This document shows, in pieces, positions 52,146 through 60,301 of a stretch of 64,000 bases of DNA. Source of the stretch: Actinomycetota bacterium (GTDB lineage Bacteria; Actinomycetota; Acidimicrobiia; Acidimicrobiales; Microtrichaceae); contig VGBZ01000003.1 of the NCBI GenBank assembly GCA_016870275.1, positions 1-64,000 of the forward strand. Direction: 5' to 3'. A model generated the notes under the pieces. That model saw nothing but the letters and a program-made list of their open reading frames with translations. It did not search any database and was not told the DNA's origin. The position numbers were made by a program, and so were the translations under genes. Numbering within the stretch: position 1 is the stretch's first letter; every line of letters begins with the position of its first letter.

Positions 52146-55100
52146 ATGGCTGACCCCGCCGATCCGTACCTTGAGGCAATTGCCGACCGGGTCGTCGTCT
52201 ACGACGGCGGCACAGGGACCTGGTTGCAGGAGCAGGGTCTCACCGCGGACGACTTCGGCGGCCCCGACCTCGAGGGGTGCAACGAGATCCTCGTCGAGAC
52301 CCGCCCGGACGTCATCCGTAGTCTGCACGCCGCGTACTTTGCCGCCGGAGCCGATGCGGTGGAGTCCAACACGTTCGGCTCGTTCGGCGTCCCGCTCGGC
52401 GAGTACGGGCTCGCCGGACGCACCCGGGAGCTCAACCGACTCGGTGCGGCCATCGCCCGGGAGGCCGCCGAGGACGCTGCGGTGGACGGACGGCCCCGAT
52501 TCGTCGCCGGCTCCATGGGCCCGGGCACGCGCTTCGCATCCCTCGGCCAGATCCGTTACGCCGACCTCCGTGACCTCTACGCCGAACAGGCCCGAGGCCT
52601 GATCGAAGGTGGGGTCGACCTGTTCATCGTGGAGACCCAGTTCGACCTGCTCGGCGCCAAGGCCGCCATGAACGGCGTGCGCGCCGCCATGGCCGAGTTC
52701 GGCGTCGACCTGCCCATCCAGGTGCAGGTCACGATCGAGCTCACCGGCCGAATGCTGCCCGGGACCGAGATCGGAGCAGCGCTCGTCGCCCTCGACGCCA
52801 TGCGGCCTGACGTCATCGGCATCAACTGCGCCACCGGACCCGAGGAGATGAGCGAACACCTCCGCCACCTCTCGCAGCACTCCCGGGTACCCGTGTCGGT
52901 CATGCCCAACGCCGGCCTGCCGTCCGTCGTCGACGGCCACATGCACTACGACCTCACCGCCGAGGCCTTCGTCGAACACCAGGTGCGCTTCATCGAGGAG
53001 TTTGGCGTCCGGGTCGTCGGCGGGTGCTGCGGCACCACGCCTGAGTACATCCGCCAGCTCGTCGAGGCCGTGGAGCGCACCACACCCGCCGAGCGGCAGC
53101 CCCGGTTCGAGCCGGGACTGGCATCCATCTACTCGCCGGTGTACCTCGGCGAGGACGGCGGCGCCGTCGGCACGAACCTGCTCCTCATCGGCGAGCGAAC
53201 CAACGCCAACGGCTCCAAGAAGTTCCGGGAGGCCATGCTCGAATCCGACTGGGACACCTGCGTCCAGATGGCCAAGGACCAGGTCAAGGAGGGCTCGGCG
53301 ATCCTCGACGTCTGCGTCGACTACGTCGGCCGCGACGGCACCGAGGACATGGACGAGATCGCCAGCCGATTCGCCACGCAGTCAGCGGTTCCGCTCGTGC
53401 TCGACTCCACCGAACCGGAAGTGCTCGAGTGCGGGCTCCAGTGGATCGGCGGGCGGGCCGTCCTCAACTCGGCCAACCTCGAGGACGGTGACGCCGAGGG
53501 GTCCCGTGCCGATCGAGTGTTCCGGCTGGCCCGGGAGTACGGCGCTGCGGTGATCTGTCTGCTGATCGACGAGGACGGGCAGGCCCGAGACGTCGAGTGG
53601 AAGCTCCGGGTCGCCCATCGCCTCCACGCACTCGCCACCGAGCGCTACGGACTCGAGCCGGCGGATCTGATCTTCGATCCGCTCACGTTCCCGCTCTCCA
53701 CCGGCGACGATGACCTCCGGCGTGACGGCATCGCCACGATCGAGGCGATCCGTCGGATCACAGCGGAGCTGCCCGGCGTGTCGTCCACGCTCGGCCTGTC
53801 CAACGTCAGCTTCGGCCTCAATCCGGCGGCCCGGCACGTCCTCAACAGCGTGTTCCTCCACGAGTGCGTCGAAGCCGGTCTGGACTCCGCAATCGTCCAC
53901 GCATCCAAGATCATCCCGCTCGCCCGGATCCCCGACGAGCAGCGCGACGTCTGCCTGGACCTGATCTGGGATCGACGTGGCGCTGTTGGTGCGTTGGCCG
54001 ATGGCAACGATTCCTACGACCCGCTCACCCGGCTGCTCGAGGTGTTCTCCGGTGTGGAGGCCACGGTCACCGTCGCAGAGGACCGAACCGGCTGGCCCGT
54101 GGACCGCCGCCTCAGCCAGCGAATCATCGACGGCGATCGGGACGGGCTGACCGAAGACCTCGACGAGGCCCTCAGCAGCGGACTCCCCGCCCTCGACATC
54201 ATCAACGACGTACTGCTCGAGGGAATGAAGACCGTCGGGGACCTCTTCGCCAGCGGCGAGATGCAGCTTCCCTTCGTCCTGCAGTCCGCCGAGACCATGA
54301 AGACCGCAGTTGCGCACCTCGAACCACACATGGACTCCTCCGGGAGCGGCGCCGGGAAGGGCAGCATCGTGTTGGCCACCGTCCGGGGCGACGTCCACGA
54401 CATCGGGAAGAACCTCGTCGACATCATCCTCACCAACAACGGCTACGAGGTCCACAACCTCGGTATCAAGATCTCGATCAGCGAGATGATCGAGAAGGCC
54501 GTGGCGGTCGACGCCGATGCCATTGGCATGTCGGGTCTGCTCGTGAAGTCCACGCTCATCATGCGGGACAACCTCGAGGAGCTCAACGACCGGGGTCTGT
54601 CCCACATCCCGGTGCTCCTCGGCGGCGCTGCGCTGACTCGAACCTACGTCGAACGAGACCTGAGAGAGGTCTACGAGGGGCGACTCTTCTACGGCAAGGA
54701 CGCCTTCGAGGGCCTCCGAGTCATGGACCGGCTCGGCGAGATCCGCCGCACCGGCGAGGACGATCCCGACTACGGACGGGCGCCCGGCGGACGCGACCTG
54801 CCGCCGAGGGCCTCGGAGCGTGAACGTCCCGACGCCGCCACCATCCCGCCGCGTTCCCCCGAGGTGGCCGACGACGTGGAGGTGTTCGTCCCCCCGTTCA
54901 TCGGCTCGAAGGTCGTCAAGGGCATCCCTCTCGACGACGTGACCGCCTTCGTCAACACCACGGCGCTCTACCGCAACCAGTGGCAGTTCCGCCCCGAGAC
55001 CCGCTCCGACGGCAGCGTCGAGACCGATGCAGAGTTCAAGGAGCGCCTCCTGCCGACGTTCCGCGAACAGCTCACAGCCGCCAGAGCCGAGAACCTCCTC

Positions 55101-55733
55101 GTACCGGCTGTCGTCTACGGGTACTTCCCAGTCAACGCCGACGGCGATGACCTGGTGGTCTTTGACGACGAATCACGAACGGTCGAACGAATGCGCTTCC
55201 GCTTCCCCCGACAGTCGGAGTCTCCGTACCTGTGCATCGCCGACTTCTTCCGCCCGCTCATCGATGGCGTCGCCGGAACCGGTGAGCCCGACTACGCCGC
55301 CTTCCACATCGTCACGATGGGCGCAGCCGTGTCCGATCGCGCCGCTGAGCTCTTCGCCGCCAACGCCTACCAGGACTACCTGTTGCTGCACGGCATCGGC
55401 GTCGAACTTGCCGAGGCGCTCGCTGAGTACTGGCACCAGCGGATCCGCGACGAATGGGGATTCGGCCACGAGGACCCCGACGGATCACGCGGCACCCCCG
55501 ACCCTCCGGGCCTCGTCGGGCTGTTCCGCCAGAAGTACCGCGGCGGCCGTTACTCCTGGGGGTACCCGGCGTGCCCCGACCTCGAGGACAACATGCGAGT
55601 CGCCGAACTGCTCGGCGCCGATCGGCTGGGCATCACCTGCGACGAGGACACCGGATTCCAGTACCAACCGGAGCAGACCACCTCGGCGATCGTCTGCCAC
55701 CACCCCCGAGCCAAGTACTTCGTCGCCCGCTGA
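52146..55733 (+). CDS. metH: cobalamin-dependent methionine synthase
   Basis: 1195 residues with all four modules. The homocysteine domain, about 1-320, has zinc cysteines Cys228 in NCATG and Cys294/Cys295 in GGCCGTTPEY. The pterin-binding domain, about 335-610, has IGERTNANGSKKF. The cobalamin cap and binding domain, about 650-870, has DVHDIGKNLV, with the axial ligand at His751. The activation domain, about 900-1190, has RYSWGYPACPDLED and the SAM-binding RFPRQSESPYLCIADF region. The order and length are typical. It methylates homocysteine from 5-methyl-tetrahydrofolate. ATG 52146 is preferred over the TTG at 52134, which lies in the presumed promoter. Confidence 0.97.
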   Translation: MADPADPYLEAIADRVVVYDGGTGTWLQEQGLTADDFGGPDLEGCNEILVETRPDVIRSLHAAYFAAGADAVESNTFGSFGVPLGEYGLAGRTRELNRLGAAIAREAAEDAAVDGRPRFVAGSMGPGTRFASLGQIRYADLRDLYAEQARGLIEGGVDLFIVETQFDLLGAKAAMNGVRAAMAEFGVDLPIQVQVTIELTGRMLPGTEIGAALVALDAMRPDVIGINCATGPEEMSEHLRHLSQHSRVPVSVMPNAGLPSVVDGHMHYDLTAEAFVEHQVRFIEEFGVRVVGGCCGTTPEYIRQLVEAVERTTPAERQPRFEPGLASIYSPVYLGEDGGAVGTNLLLIGERTNANGSKKFREAMLESDWDTCVQMAKDQVKEGSAILDVCVDYVGRDGTEDMDEIASRFATQSAVPLVLDSTEPEVLECGLQWIGGRAVLNSANLEDGDAEGSRADRVFRLAREYGAAVICLLIDEDGQARDVEWKLRVAHRLHALATERYGLEPADLIFDPLTFPLSTGDDDLRRDGIATIEAIRRITAELPGVSSTLGLSNVSFGLNPAARHVLNSVFLHECVEAGLDSAIVHASKIIPLARIPDEQRDVCLDLIWDRRGAVGALADGNDSYDPLTRLLEVFSGVEATVTVAEDRTGWPVDRRLSQRIIDGDRDGLTEDLDEALSSGLPALDIINDVLLEGMKTVGDLFASGEMQLPFVLQSAETMKTAVAHLEPHMDSSGSGAGKGSIVLATVRGDVHDIGKNLVDIILTNNGYEVHNLGIKISISEMIEKAVAVDADAIGMSGLLVKSTLIMRDNLEELNDRGLSHIPVLLGGAALTRTYVERDLREVYEGRLFYGKDAFEGLRVMDRLGEIRRTGEDDPDYGRAPGGRDLPPRASERERPDAATIPPRSPEVADDVEVFVPPFIGSKVVKGIPLDDVTAFVNTTALYRNQWQFRPETRSDGSVETDAEFKERLLPTFREQLTAARAENLLVPAVVYGYFPVNADGDDLVVFDDESRTVERMRFRFPRQSESPYLCIADFFRPLIDGVAGTGEPDYAAFHIVTMGAAVSDRAAELFAANAYQDYLLLHGIGVELAEALAEYWHQRIRDEWGFGHEDPDGSRGTPDPPGLVGLFRQKYRGGRYSWGYPACPDLEDNMRVAELLGADRLGITCDEDTGFQYQPEQTTSAIVCHHPRAKYFVAR

Positions 55734-55753
55734 ATCAGTTGCAGGCGCTGCGC

Positions 55754-55759
55754 TACGGT
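55754..55759 (+). promoter_or_regulatory. leaderless-type -10 box of the CMD-family gene
   Basis: TACGGT, six bases (cgctgc), then GTG at 55766, in a 32-base gap after metH. Confidence 0.65.
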
Positions 55760-55765
55760 CGCTGC

Positions 55766-56149
55766 GTGAGCGACGAGCAGCGGCAACGAGGCCTCGAGCG
55801 GATGGGCGAGGTGTACAGCTTCGAGGTCAGCGACGGTCCCGGAGACTTCTTCGGCTACACCGTCGAGCACCTCTTCGGCGACATCTGGGAGCGACCGGGC
55901 CTGTCGCTGCGCGACCGACGCCTGATGCTGATCGGGCTGATGGTCGCCGAGGGCCTCGGCGACACCCTCGGGATCCAACTCGAATCCGCCCTCGCCAAGG
56001 GAGACCTGACCGCCGAGGACCTGCGCGAGGTGGTGGTGTTCCTCGCCCACTACGCCGGCTGGCCCAAGGGCGCCGGTCTCAACACGATGGTCGAGACGGC
56101 AATCCATCGTCACGAACGCTCGCTCGCCACGAGCGACGAGAACCCCTGA
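55766..56149 (+). CDS. carboxymuconolactone decarboxylase-family protein
   Basis: 127 residues from GTG 55766. Features of the gamma-CMD fold are LFGDIWERPGLSLRDRRLM, IGLMVAEGLGDTLGIQLESA and LREVVVFLAHYAGWPKGAG. The cysteine pair of AhpD-type peroxidase relatives is absent, so a lyase-like or binding role is more likely than peroxide reduction; the substrate is unknown. Own leaderless-type promoter despite following metH in the same direction. Confidence 0.85.
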   Translation: MSDEQRQRGLERMGEVYSFEVSDGPGDFFGYTVEHLFGDIWERPGLSLRDRRLMLIGLMVAEGLGDTLGIQLESALAKGDLTAEDLREVVVFLAHYAGWPKGAGLNTMVETAIHRHERSLATSDENP

Positions 56150-56158
56150 CCGCCGTTC

Positions 56159-57025
56159 CTACACTCCCGACAGCCCCCCGGACAGCACCGCCCTCGCCAC
56201 CAGGTCCGTGCCGAACGCCGTGAGGATCGCCAGGTACAGCAGTCCCGTCGCCGCCATCACCGCCGAGTAGGCCCGCTCGTTGAGCGCCAGGCGGGTCACG
56301 CCGACGAGGATCCCGGTCGTGACGGCGCAGGCGATCCAGAACCACCCGAGCAGTCCTCCGTAGCCGTCATCGACGGCCCCGGTGATCACCGAGATCATTC
56401 CGGGCGGTACCAGCAACAACAGCACCTCGATCGGCCACAGCCACAGCAACCAACGAACCAGTTCGAGCAGCGGTGCCCGGGGCAAACCCGGCTGGGTGAG
56501 GTACCAGTGCCCGAGCAGCATGGCGTCGCTCACGCAACCGAGGAACGCCGCACCGACCACCGTGCGCACCAACGACAACCCGGCGGGATCGCCAGCAGCG
56601 ACGCCTCCGACGAGGAGGCCGACAACTCCGATCGCCGGGGCGACGAGATCGAGGGCCGGCGGGAACTCCGGGGCATCCGGGTCGAAGCGGACCGGTTCCC
56701 GTTCGATACCGGTCATCTCCTCCACGCGCGCCGAGCGGACGGCGACCCGCTCACGTTGGTGGAGCACCCCCGCAGAACGGCGGCGCCACGACACCACGCC
56801 CACAGCGGCGCACGCAGCAGCCACCCCGAGGGCCGAGAGATCCCGGATCAGTACCGGGTCGTAACGGCGGCCCACCACGAACGCCCCCAGGGCGAGCAGG
56901 CCGTAGACGAGTCGCAGCAGCCACCCGTAGCCGAGCGACACCTCCCGCCGGCGCGTCGTGAGCCAGCCGAATGCGAGCCCACCGACGCTCCACTGCAACA
57001 GGAAGGTCGCCACGTCGAGGTTCAC
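56159..57025 (-). CDS. integral membrane protein of unknown function
   Basis: 288 residues with about eight hydrophobic segments, from MNLDVATFLLQWSVGGLAFG to a C-terminal helix. A charged cytoplasmic loop with HQRERVAVRSARVEEMTGIE and EREPVRFDPDAPEFPPALD lies near residues 90-125. No enzyme or transporter signature is seen. TAGGTT lies eight bases before GTG 57025. The stop is 9 nt from the convergent CMD gene. Confidence 0.75.
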   Translation of the reverse strand: MNLDVATFLLQWSVGGLAFGWLTTRRREVSLGYGWLLRLVYGLLALGAFVVGRRYDPVLIRDLSALGVAAACAAVGVVSWRRRSAGVLHQRERVAVRSARVEEMTGIEREPVRFDPDAPEFPPALDLVAPAIGVVGLLVGGVAAGDPAGLSLVRTVVGAAFLGCVSDAMLLGHWYLTQPGLPRAPLLELVRWLLWLWPIEVLLLLVPPGMISVITGAVDDGYGGLLGWFWIACAVTTGILVGVTRLALNERAYSAVMAATGLLYLAILTAFGTDLVARAVLSGGLSGV

Positions 57026-57060
57026 CGACGCTGAACCTAGGCGCTGTGTGCGCCGGGTCG

Positions 57061-58209
57061 TCAGTCGGTGCTGTCGAGCGCACGGTAGATGGAGTCGACC
57101 AGCGTCACCCGCCGGAATGTCAAGCCGGTGTCGGCGTCGAGGCCGGCATTGAACAACACGCCGACGCTCACGTGGCGCTCCGGGTCGGCGAAGGCGAAGC
57201 TCGTCCCGCCCTGACCGGCGTGCCCGAACGCCGCCTCCGAGGGACGACGGCCGAAGACGTGTGTCGACAGGGGCACCATGAAGCCCAGACCGAATCCGGC
57301 CTCTCGCCCGAGCGTCACGTCGTGGGTGATCGGCAGCCTGGCTCGGGTGGCGTCAGCGAGCAGGTCGACTGGTAGGACCCGATCGGCACCATCGAGATCG
57401 GCGAGCAGACCCTCGTAGAACACCGACATCGCCGAGGTGCACCCGTACGCCCCGAATGCCGGGTTCCACTCGCCAGCGGTCTCCGGTCCGGCCTCCGCCA
57501 ACAGGGGAACCGGCTGGTCCAGAGTGAGGTCGTAGGTGACCGAGATTCGCGGTGCCACCTGCGGGTAGTCGCCCGGGGCGACACGCAACCAGAGGTCGTC
57601 GGGATCCACCCCGTAGGGCTCGAGCACGGCCCGGCGGCAGTACGCATCGAACGGTTCGCCGGTGAGCGATTCAATCGCCTCACCGAGCAGGAACCAGCCA
57701 CCGAACTCGGCGTAGGCCCGGTCGAGCCCGAACCGCCACACCGATGGAGGTTCGGACGCATGGAGCCAATCGACACGGAGGCTCGGCGGCAACACCCGGG
57801 CGAGGACCGTGTTGACTGCGTGCAGCCCGGCGGTGTGATTGAGCACCTCGGCCACCGTTCGCTCGGCGATCCACGGAGTTGACAACGAGTCGACCACATC
57901 ACCGAGTCGATCATCGAGGCTCAGTTCGTCCTCGGCGACGAGTCGGAGCACGGCCACGGCGATGATCGGCTTGGCCGTGCAGTACAGCGAGGCGAGCGTG
58001 TCGGTCGAATAGGGCTCGTGACGGTGGGTCCGACCGGTGGCGACGTCCACGAGGATCTCACCGTCTCGACGGACGGTCAGCTGCGCTGCGGAGTGGAAGA
58101 GGCCCTCGTCGGCTTCGTCGGCGATGCGTTCGACGAGTTCGCCGAAGGACTCACGAAAGACTCCTCGAACCCCGGTCCGCTCCGCTGAGGCCGTCGACTC
58201 GTCGGACAC
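57061..58209 (-). CDS. serine-hydrolase/beta-lactamase-family protein with Cys at the nucleophile position
   Basis: 382 residues of the class C beta-lactamase/EstB fold. The SxxK motif position reads CTAK (Cys77, Lys80) in LASLYCTAKPIIAVAVL; the codon is TGC at 57981-57979. The Y-x-N position reads YAE in RAYAEFGGWFLLGEAIES. GHAGQGGTSFAFADPE is the H-x-G motif. No signal peptide, so cytosolic. Members with such substitutions may be thiol esterases, transferases or inactive. It is 17 nt downstream of the acyl-CoA dehydrogenase and probably co-transcribed, so an acyl-CoA or ester substrate is a reasonable guess. Confidence 0.85.
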   Translation of the reverse strand: MSDESTASAERTGVRGVFRESFGELVERIADEADEGLFHSAAQLTVRRDGEILVDVATGRTHRHEPYSTDTLASLYCTAKPIIAVAVLRLVAEDELSLDDRLGDVVDSLSTPWIAERTVAEVLNHTAGLHAVNTVLARVLPPSLRVDWLHASEPPSVWRFGLDRAYAEFGGWFLLGEAIESLTGEPFDAYCRRAVLEPYGVDPDDLWLRVAPGDYPQVAPRISVTYDLTLDQPVPLLAEAGPETAGEWNPAFGAYGCTSAMSVFYEGLLADLDGADRVLPVDLLADATRARLPITHDVTLGREAGFGLGFMVPLSTHVFGRRPSEAAFGHAGQGGTSFAFADPERHVSVGVLFNAGLDADTGLTFRRVTLVDSIYRALDSTD

Positions 58210-58226
58210 CTGTTCGGGCCTGGGCT

Positions 58227-59468
58227 TCAGTCGTCGGCGAGCAGCGAGCGGGCCACCGCAGAGATCTGGATCTCGTCGGTCCCGGCGTAGATCTGGAGGA
58301 CCTTGGCGTCGCGAGCGAGTTGCTCCACCTCGTACTCAGCCATGTAGCCGTTCCCTCCGAAGAGTTGCACCGCCTCGAGCGCCACTTCGGTGGCGGCCTG
58401 AGCGGCGTACAATTTGGCGGCGGAGGCCTCGGCGTAACCCATGCCGACGCCAGCGGCGGTCATCTCGATGTGGCGGAACACCAGGTTCTGCAGGTTGATC
58501 CGAGCCACCTCCATCTTGGCGAGCTTGAGCTGGATCAGCTGGAACTGGCCGATCGGCTGGCCGAACTGCACGCGGTCCTTGGAGTATTCAATGGACAGCT
58601 CGAGGCAGCGGTCGACGATGCCGAGCGCCATGGCGGCCACGCCGGCCCGCTCCATGGAGAACGTCGCCTTGGACGCCTCACGGCCACCACGGCCGCGATA
58701 GGCATCGAGGGACTCACCGAGGAGGCGGTCCGACCCGACTCGCACGTCGGTCAGGAACAGCTGACCCGTGGGCGATGAATGAATGCCCATCTTGCGGAGC
58801 GGCTTGGACTGCTCGAGGCCCGCCATACCGGAGTCCAGGACGAACTGCACGATCGTTCGCTCCTCGGGCGGGTTGCCCTCGTCGAGCTTGCAGATGAACA
58901 CGATCGTGTCTGCGTGCGGCCCATTGGTGATGAACGTCTTGGATCCGTTCAGCACGAACTCGTCCCCGTCGATGCGGGCCGTGGACGTCATTCCACCGAA
59001 GGCATCGGATCCCGAGTTGGGCTCGGTGATCGCCCACGATCCGACCTTGTCCATGGTGAGCAGGTCGAGCGCCCACCGTTCCTTCTGAGCGATCGTCCCC
59101 TTGGACATGATCGCCGAGGAGGTCAGACCCATCGACACGCCCATGGCGGTCACCATCCCGGGACACACCCGGCACAGCTCGATGATCGGGATCATCGTGA
59201 AGGCAATCGCATCGGCGTTGGCACTCCGCTCGCCGGAGTCGACCTCGAGCGCCTCACCGTTCTCGGCGGCCCGCTCCCGCTCGATGCGCCGTTTGAAGCT
59301 CTCGCGCTGCATGGCGTCCATGCCGAACGTCGAGAACAGCTTGCGGAGGAGGTCGTAGGGCGGCATGTCGCCGAACTCGAGTTCATCACGGTGTGGACGG
59401 ATCTCGCGATCGACGAAATCCCGGACCGCCGTGCGGACCATCTCCTGTTCCTCGGACCACTGGAACAC
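58227..59468 (-). CDS. acyl-CoA dehydrogenase
   Basis: 413 residues. FAD and substrate motifs: SWAITEPNSGSDAFGGM (ACAD signature 1), LNGSKTFITNGPHAD, and QLFGGNGYMAEYEVEQLARD with KVLQIYAGTDEIQ (signature 2). The glutamate of the medium-chain YEGT motif is Ala (YAGT), so the catalytic base should come from helix G as in isovaleryl- and long-chain enzymes. A loop of about 30 residues (RIERERAAENGEALEVDSGE) near residue 60 is longer than usual. It oxidises acyl-CoA at alpha-beta and passes electrons to ETF. GTG start with GGAGG eight bases upstream. Confidence 0.93.
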   Translation of the reverse strand: MFQWSEEQEMVRTAVRDFVDREIRPHRDELEFGDMPPYDLLRKLFSTFGMDAMQRESFKRRIERERAAENGEALEVDSGERSANADAIAFTMIPIIELCRVCPGMVTAMGVSMGLTSSAIMSKGTIAQKERWALDLLTMDKVGSWAITEPNSGSDAFGGMTSTARIDGDEFVLNGSKTFITNGPHADTIVFICKLDEGNPPEERTIVQFVLDSGMAGLEQSKPLRKMGIHSSPTGQLFLTDVRVGSDRLLGESLDAYRGRGGREASKATFSMERAGVAAMALGIVDRCLELSIEYSKDRVQFGQPIGQFQLIQLKLAKMEVARINLQNLVFRHIEMTAAGVGMGYAEASAAKLYAAQAATEVALEAVQLFGGNGYMAEYEVEQLARDAKVLQIYAGTDEIQISAVARSLLADD

Positions 59469-59533
59469 TGCTCGACCTCCCGGGGTCGTCCGGCGGGGGC
59501 GATCCGCCGCCCTCTGCTGAGGCTTTCAGTCTG

Positions 59534-60301
59534 TCACCCCGACGGCGACAGCGGCCCATCGGTCCCGATCCACGGTGCCACCTCGCCCCACCAGCCCAAC
59601 TCGGCCGGCAGCACCGTCGAGGCGCGGTACGTCGCCACGTAGACCGGATCCTGGACCAGACCGTGCAGGAGCAGCATCAGGGTCCAACGGCCGTCGATCG
59701 ATCCGCCGTCCGCGATCGCCTCGAGCGCCGAGATCTCGCCGATTCGCATGCGGAGGTAGTTGCGGAAGGTCATCGACACCGCCAACTCAGGGGCATCCGC
59801 CGCCGGCGAACCCGGCTCCGGTGTGTCCCAGTCCTCGACGAGGTACCCCGTCCGCACGCAGTTGCGGTAGATGAACTCGGCCCGCTGCACTCCCGTCGGC
59901 GAGCCGGTCAACTCGAAACGCAGGCGGAGATCGGCATCAGGCACCTGCTCCACTCCGGAGAACCCCGGATCCTCGAGGTCGTCCACCATCGGGAGCGGAT
60001 GGATCTCGGCACCGATTCGGAGCCCGGTGTTCCCGATGCGCTCCGGTGACGCCACGTCACTCGGACACGGCTCGAGCACATCACCTTGACGCACCAACGC
60101 CCACGGTCCCGGGCGATCGTCGAGCTCCCACTCCTCGAGGCGGCCGACGGCGAAGCGCTGGTGGTGGTGCGTCACGGTCCCGTCGGGCGCCACGGCGTCG
60201 TGGTGGACCACGCCCGTGGCGTAACCGGGTGGGACGGGCGGCGCCGTCGCCGCCGGAGCCGCCGCTGCCGACTGCTCCCGGTAGCGGGCGATCAGCCCCA
60301 C
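59534..60301 (-). CDS. protein of unknown function downstream of lipBA
   Basis: 255 residues from GTG 60301, overlapping the lipBA stop by 10 nt; the longer frame is a shadow of lipBA. An Ala/Pro head (AAAAPAATAPPVPPG) is followed by beta-rich sequence (GVVHHDAVAPDGTVTHHHQR, LRLRFELTGSPTGVQR). A C-terminal helix region (RIGEISALEAIADGGSIDGR) is vaguely like SCP2 lipid-binding domains; that resemblance is weak. Translation coupled to lipoate synthesis suggests some link to the 2-oxoacid dehydrogenase unit, but no function can be given. Confidence 0.65.
   Translation of the reverse strand: MGLIARYREQSAAAAPAATAPPVPPGYATGVVHHDAVAPDGTVTHHHQRFAVGRLEEWELDDRPGPWALVRQGDVLEPCPSDVASPERIGNTGLRIGAEIHPLPMVDDLEDPGFSGVEQVPDADLRLRFELTGSPTGVQRAEFIYRNCVRTGYLVEDWDTPEPGSPAADAPELAVSMTFRNYLRMRIGEISALEAIADGGSIDGRWTLMLLLHGLVQDPVYVATYRASTVLPAELGWWGEVAPWIGTDGPLSPSG

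Noticed and set aside
53382-54605. 407-codon minus-strand frame inside metH
   Set aside because: MetH is complete and collinear with its family across this span; the antisense frame is a high-GC shadow.
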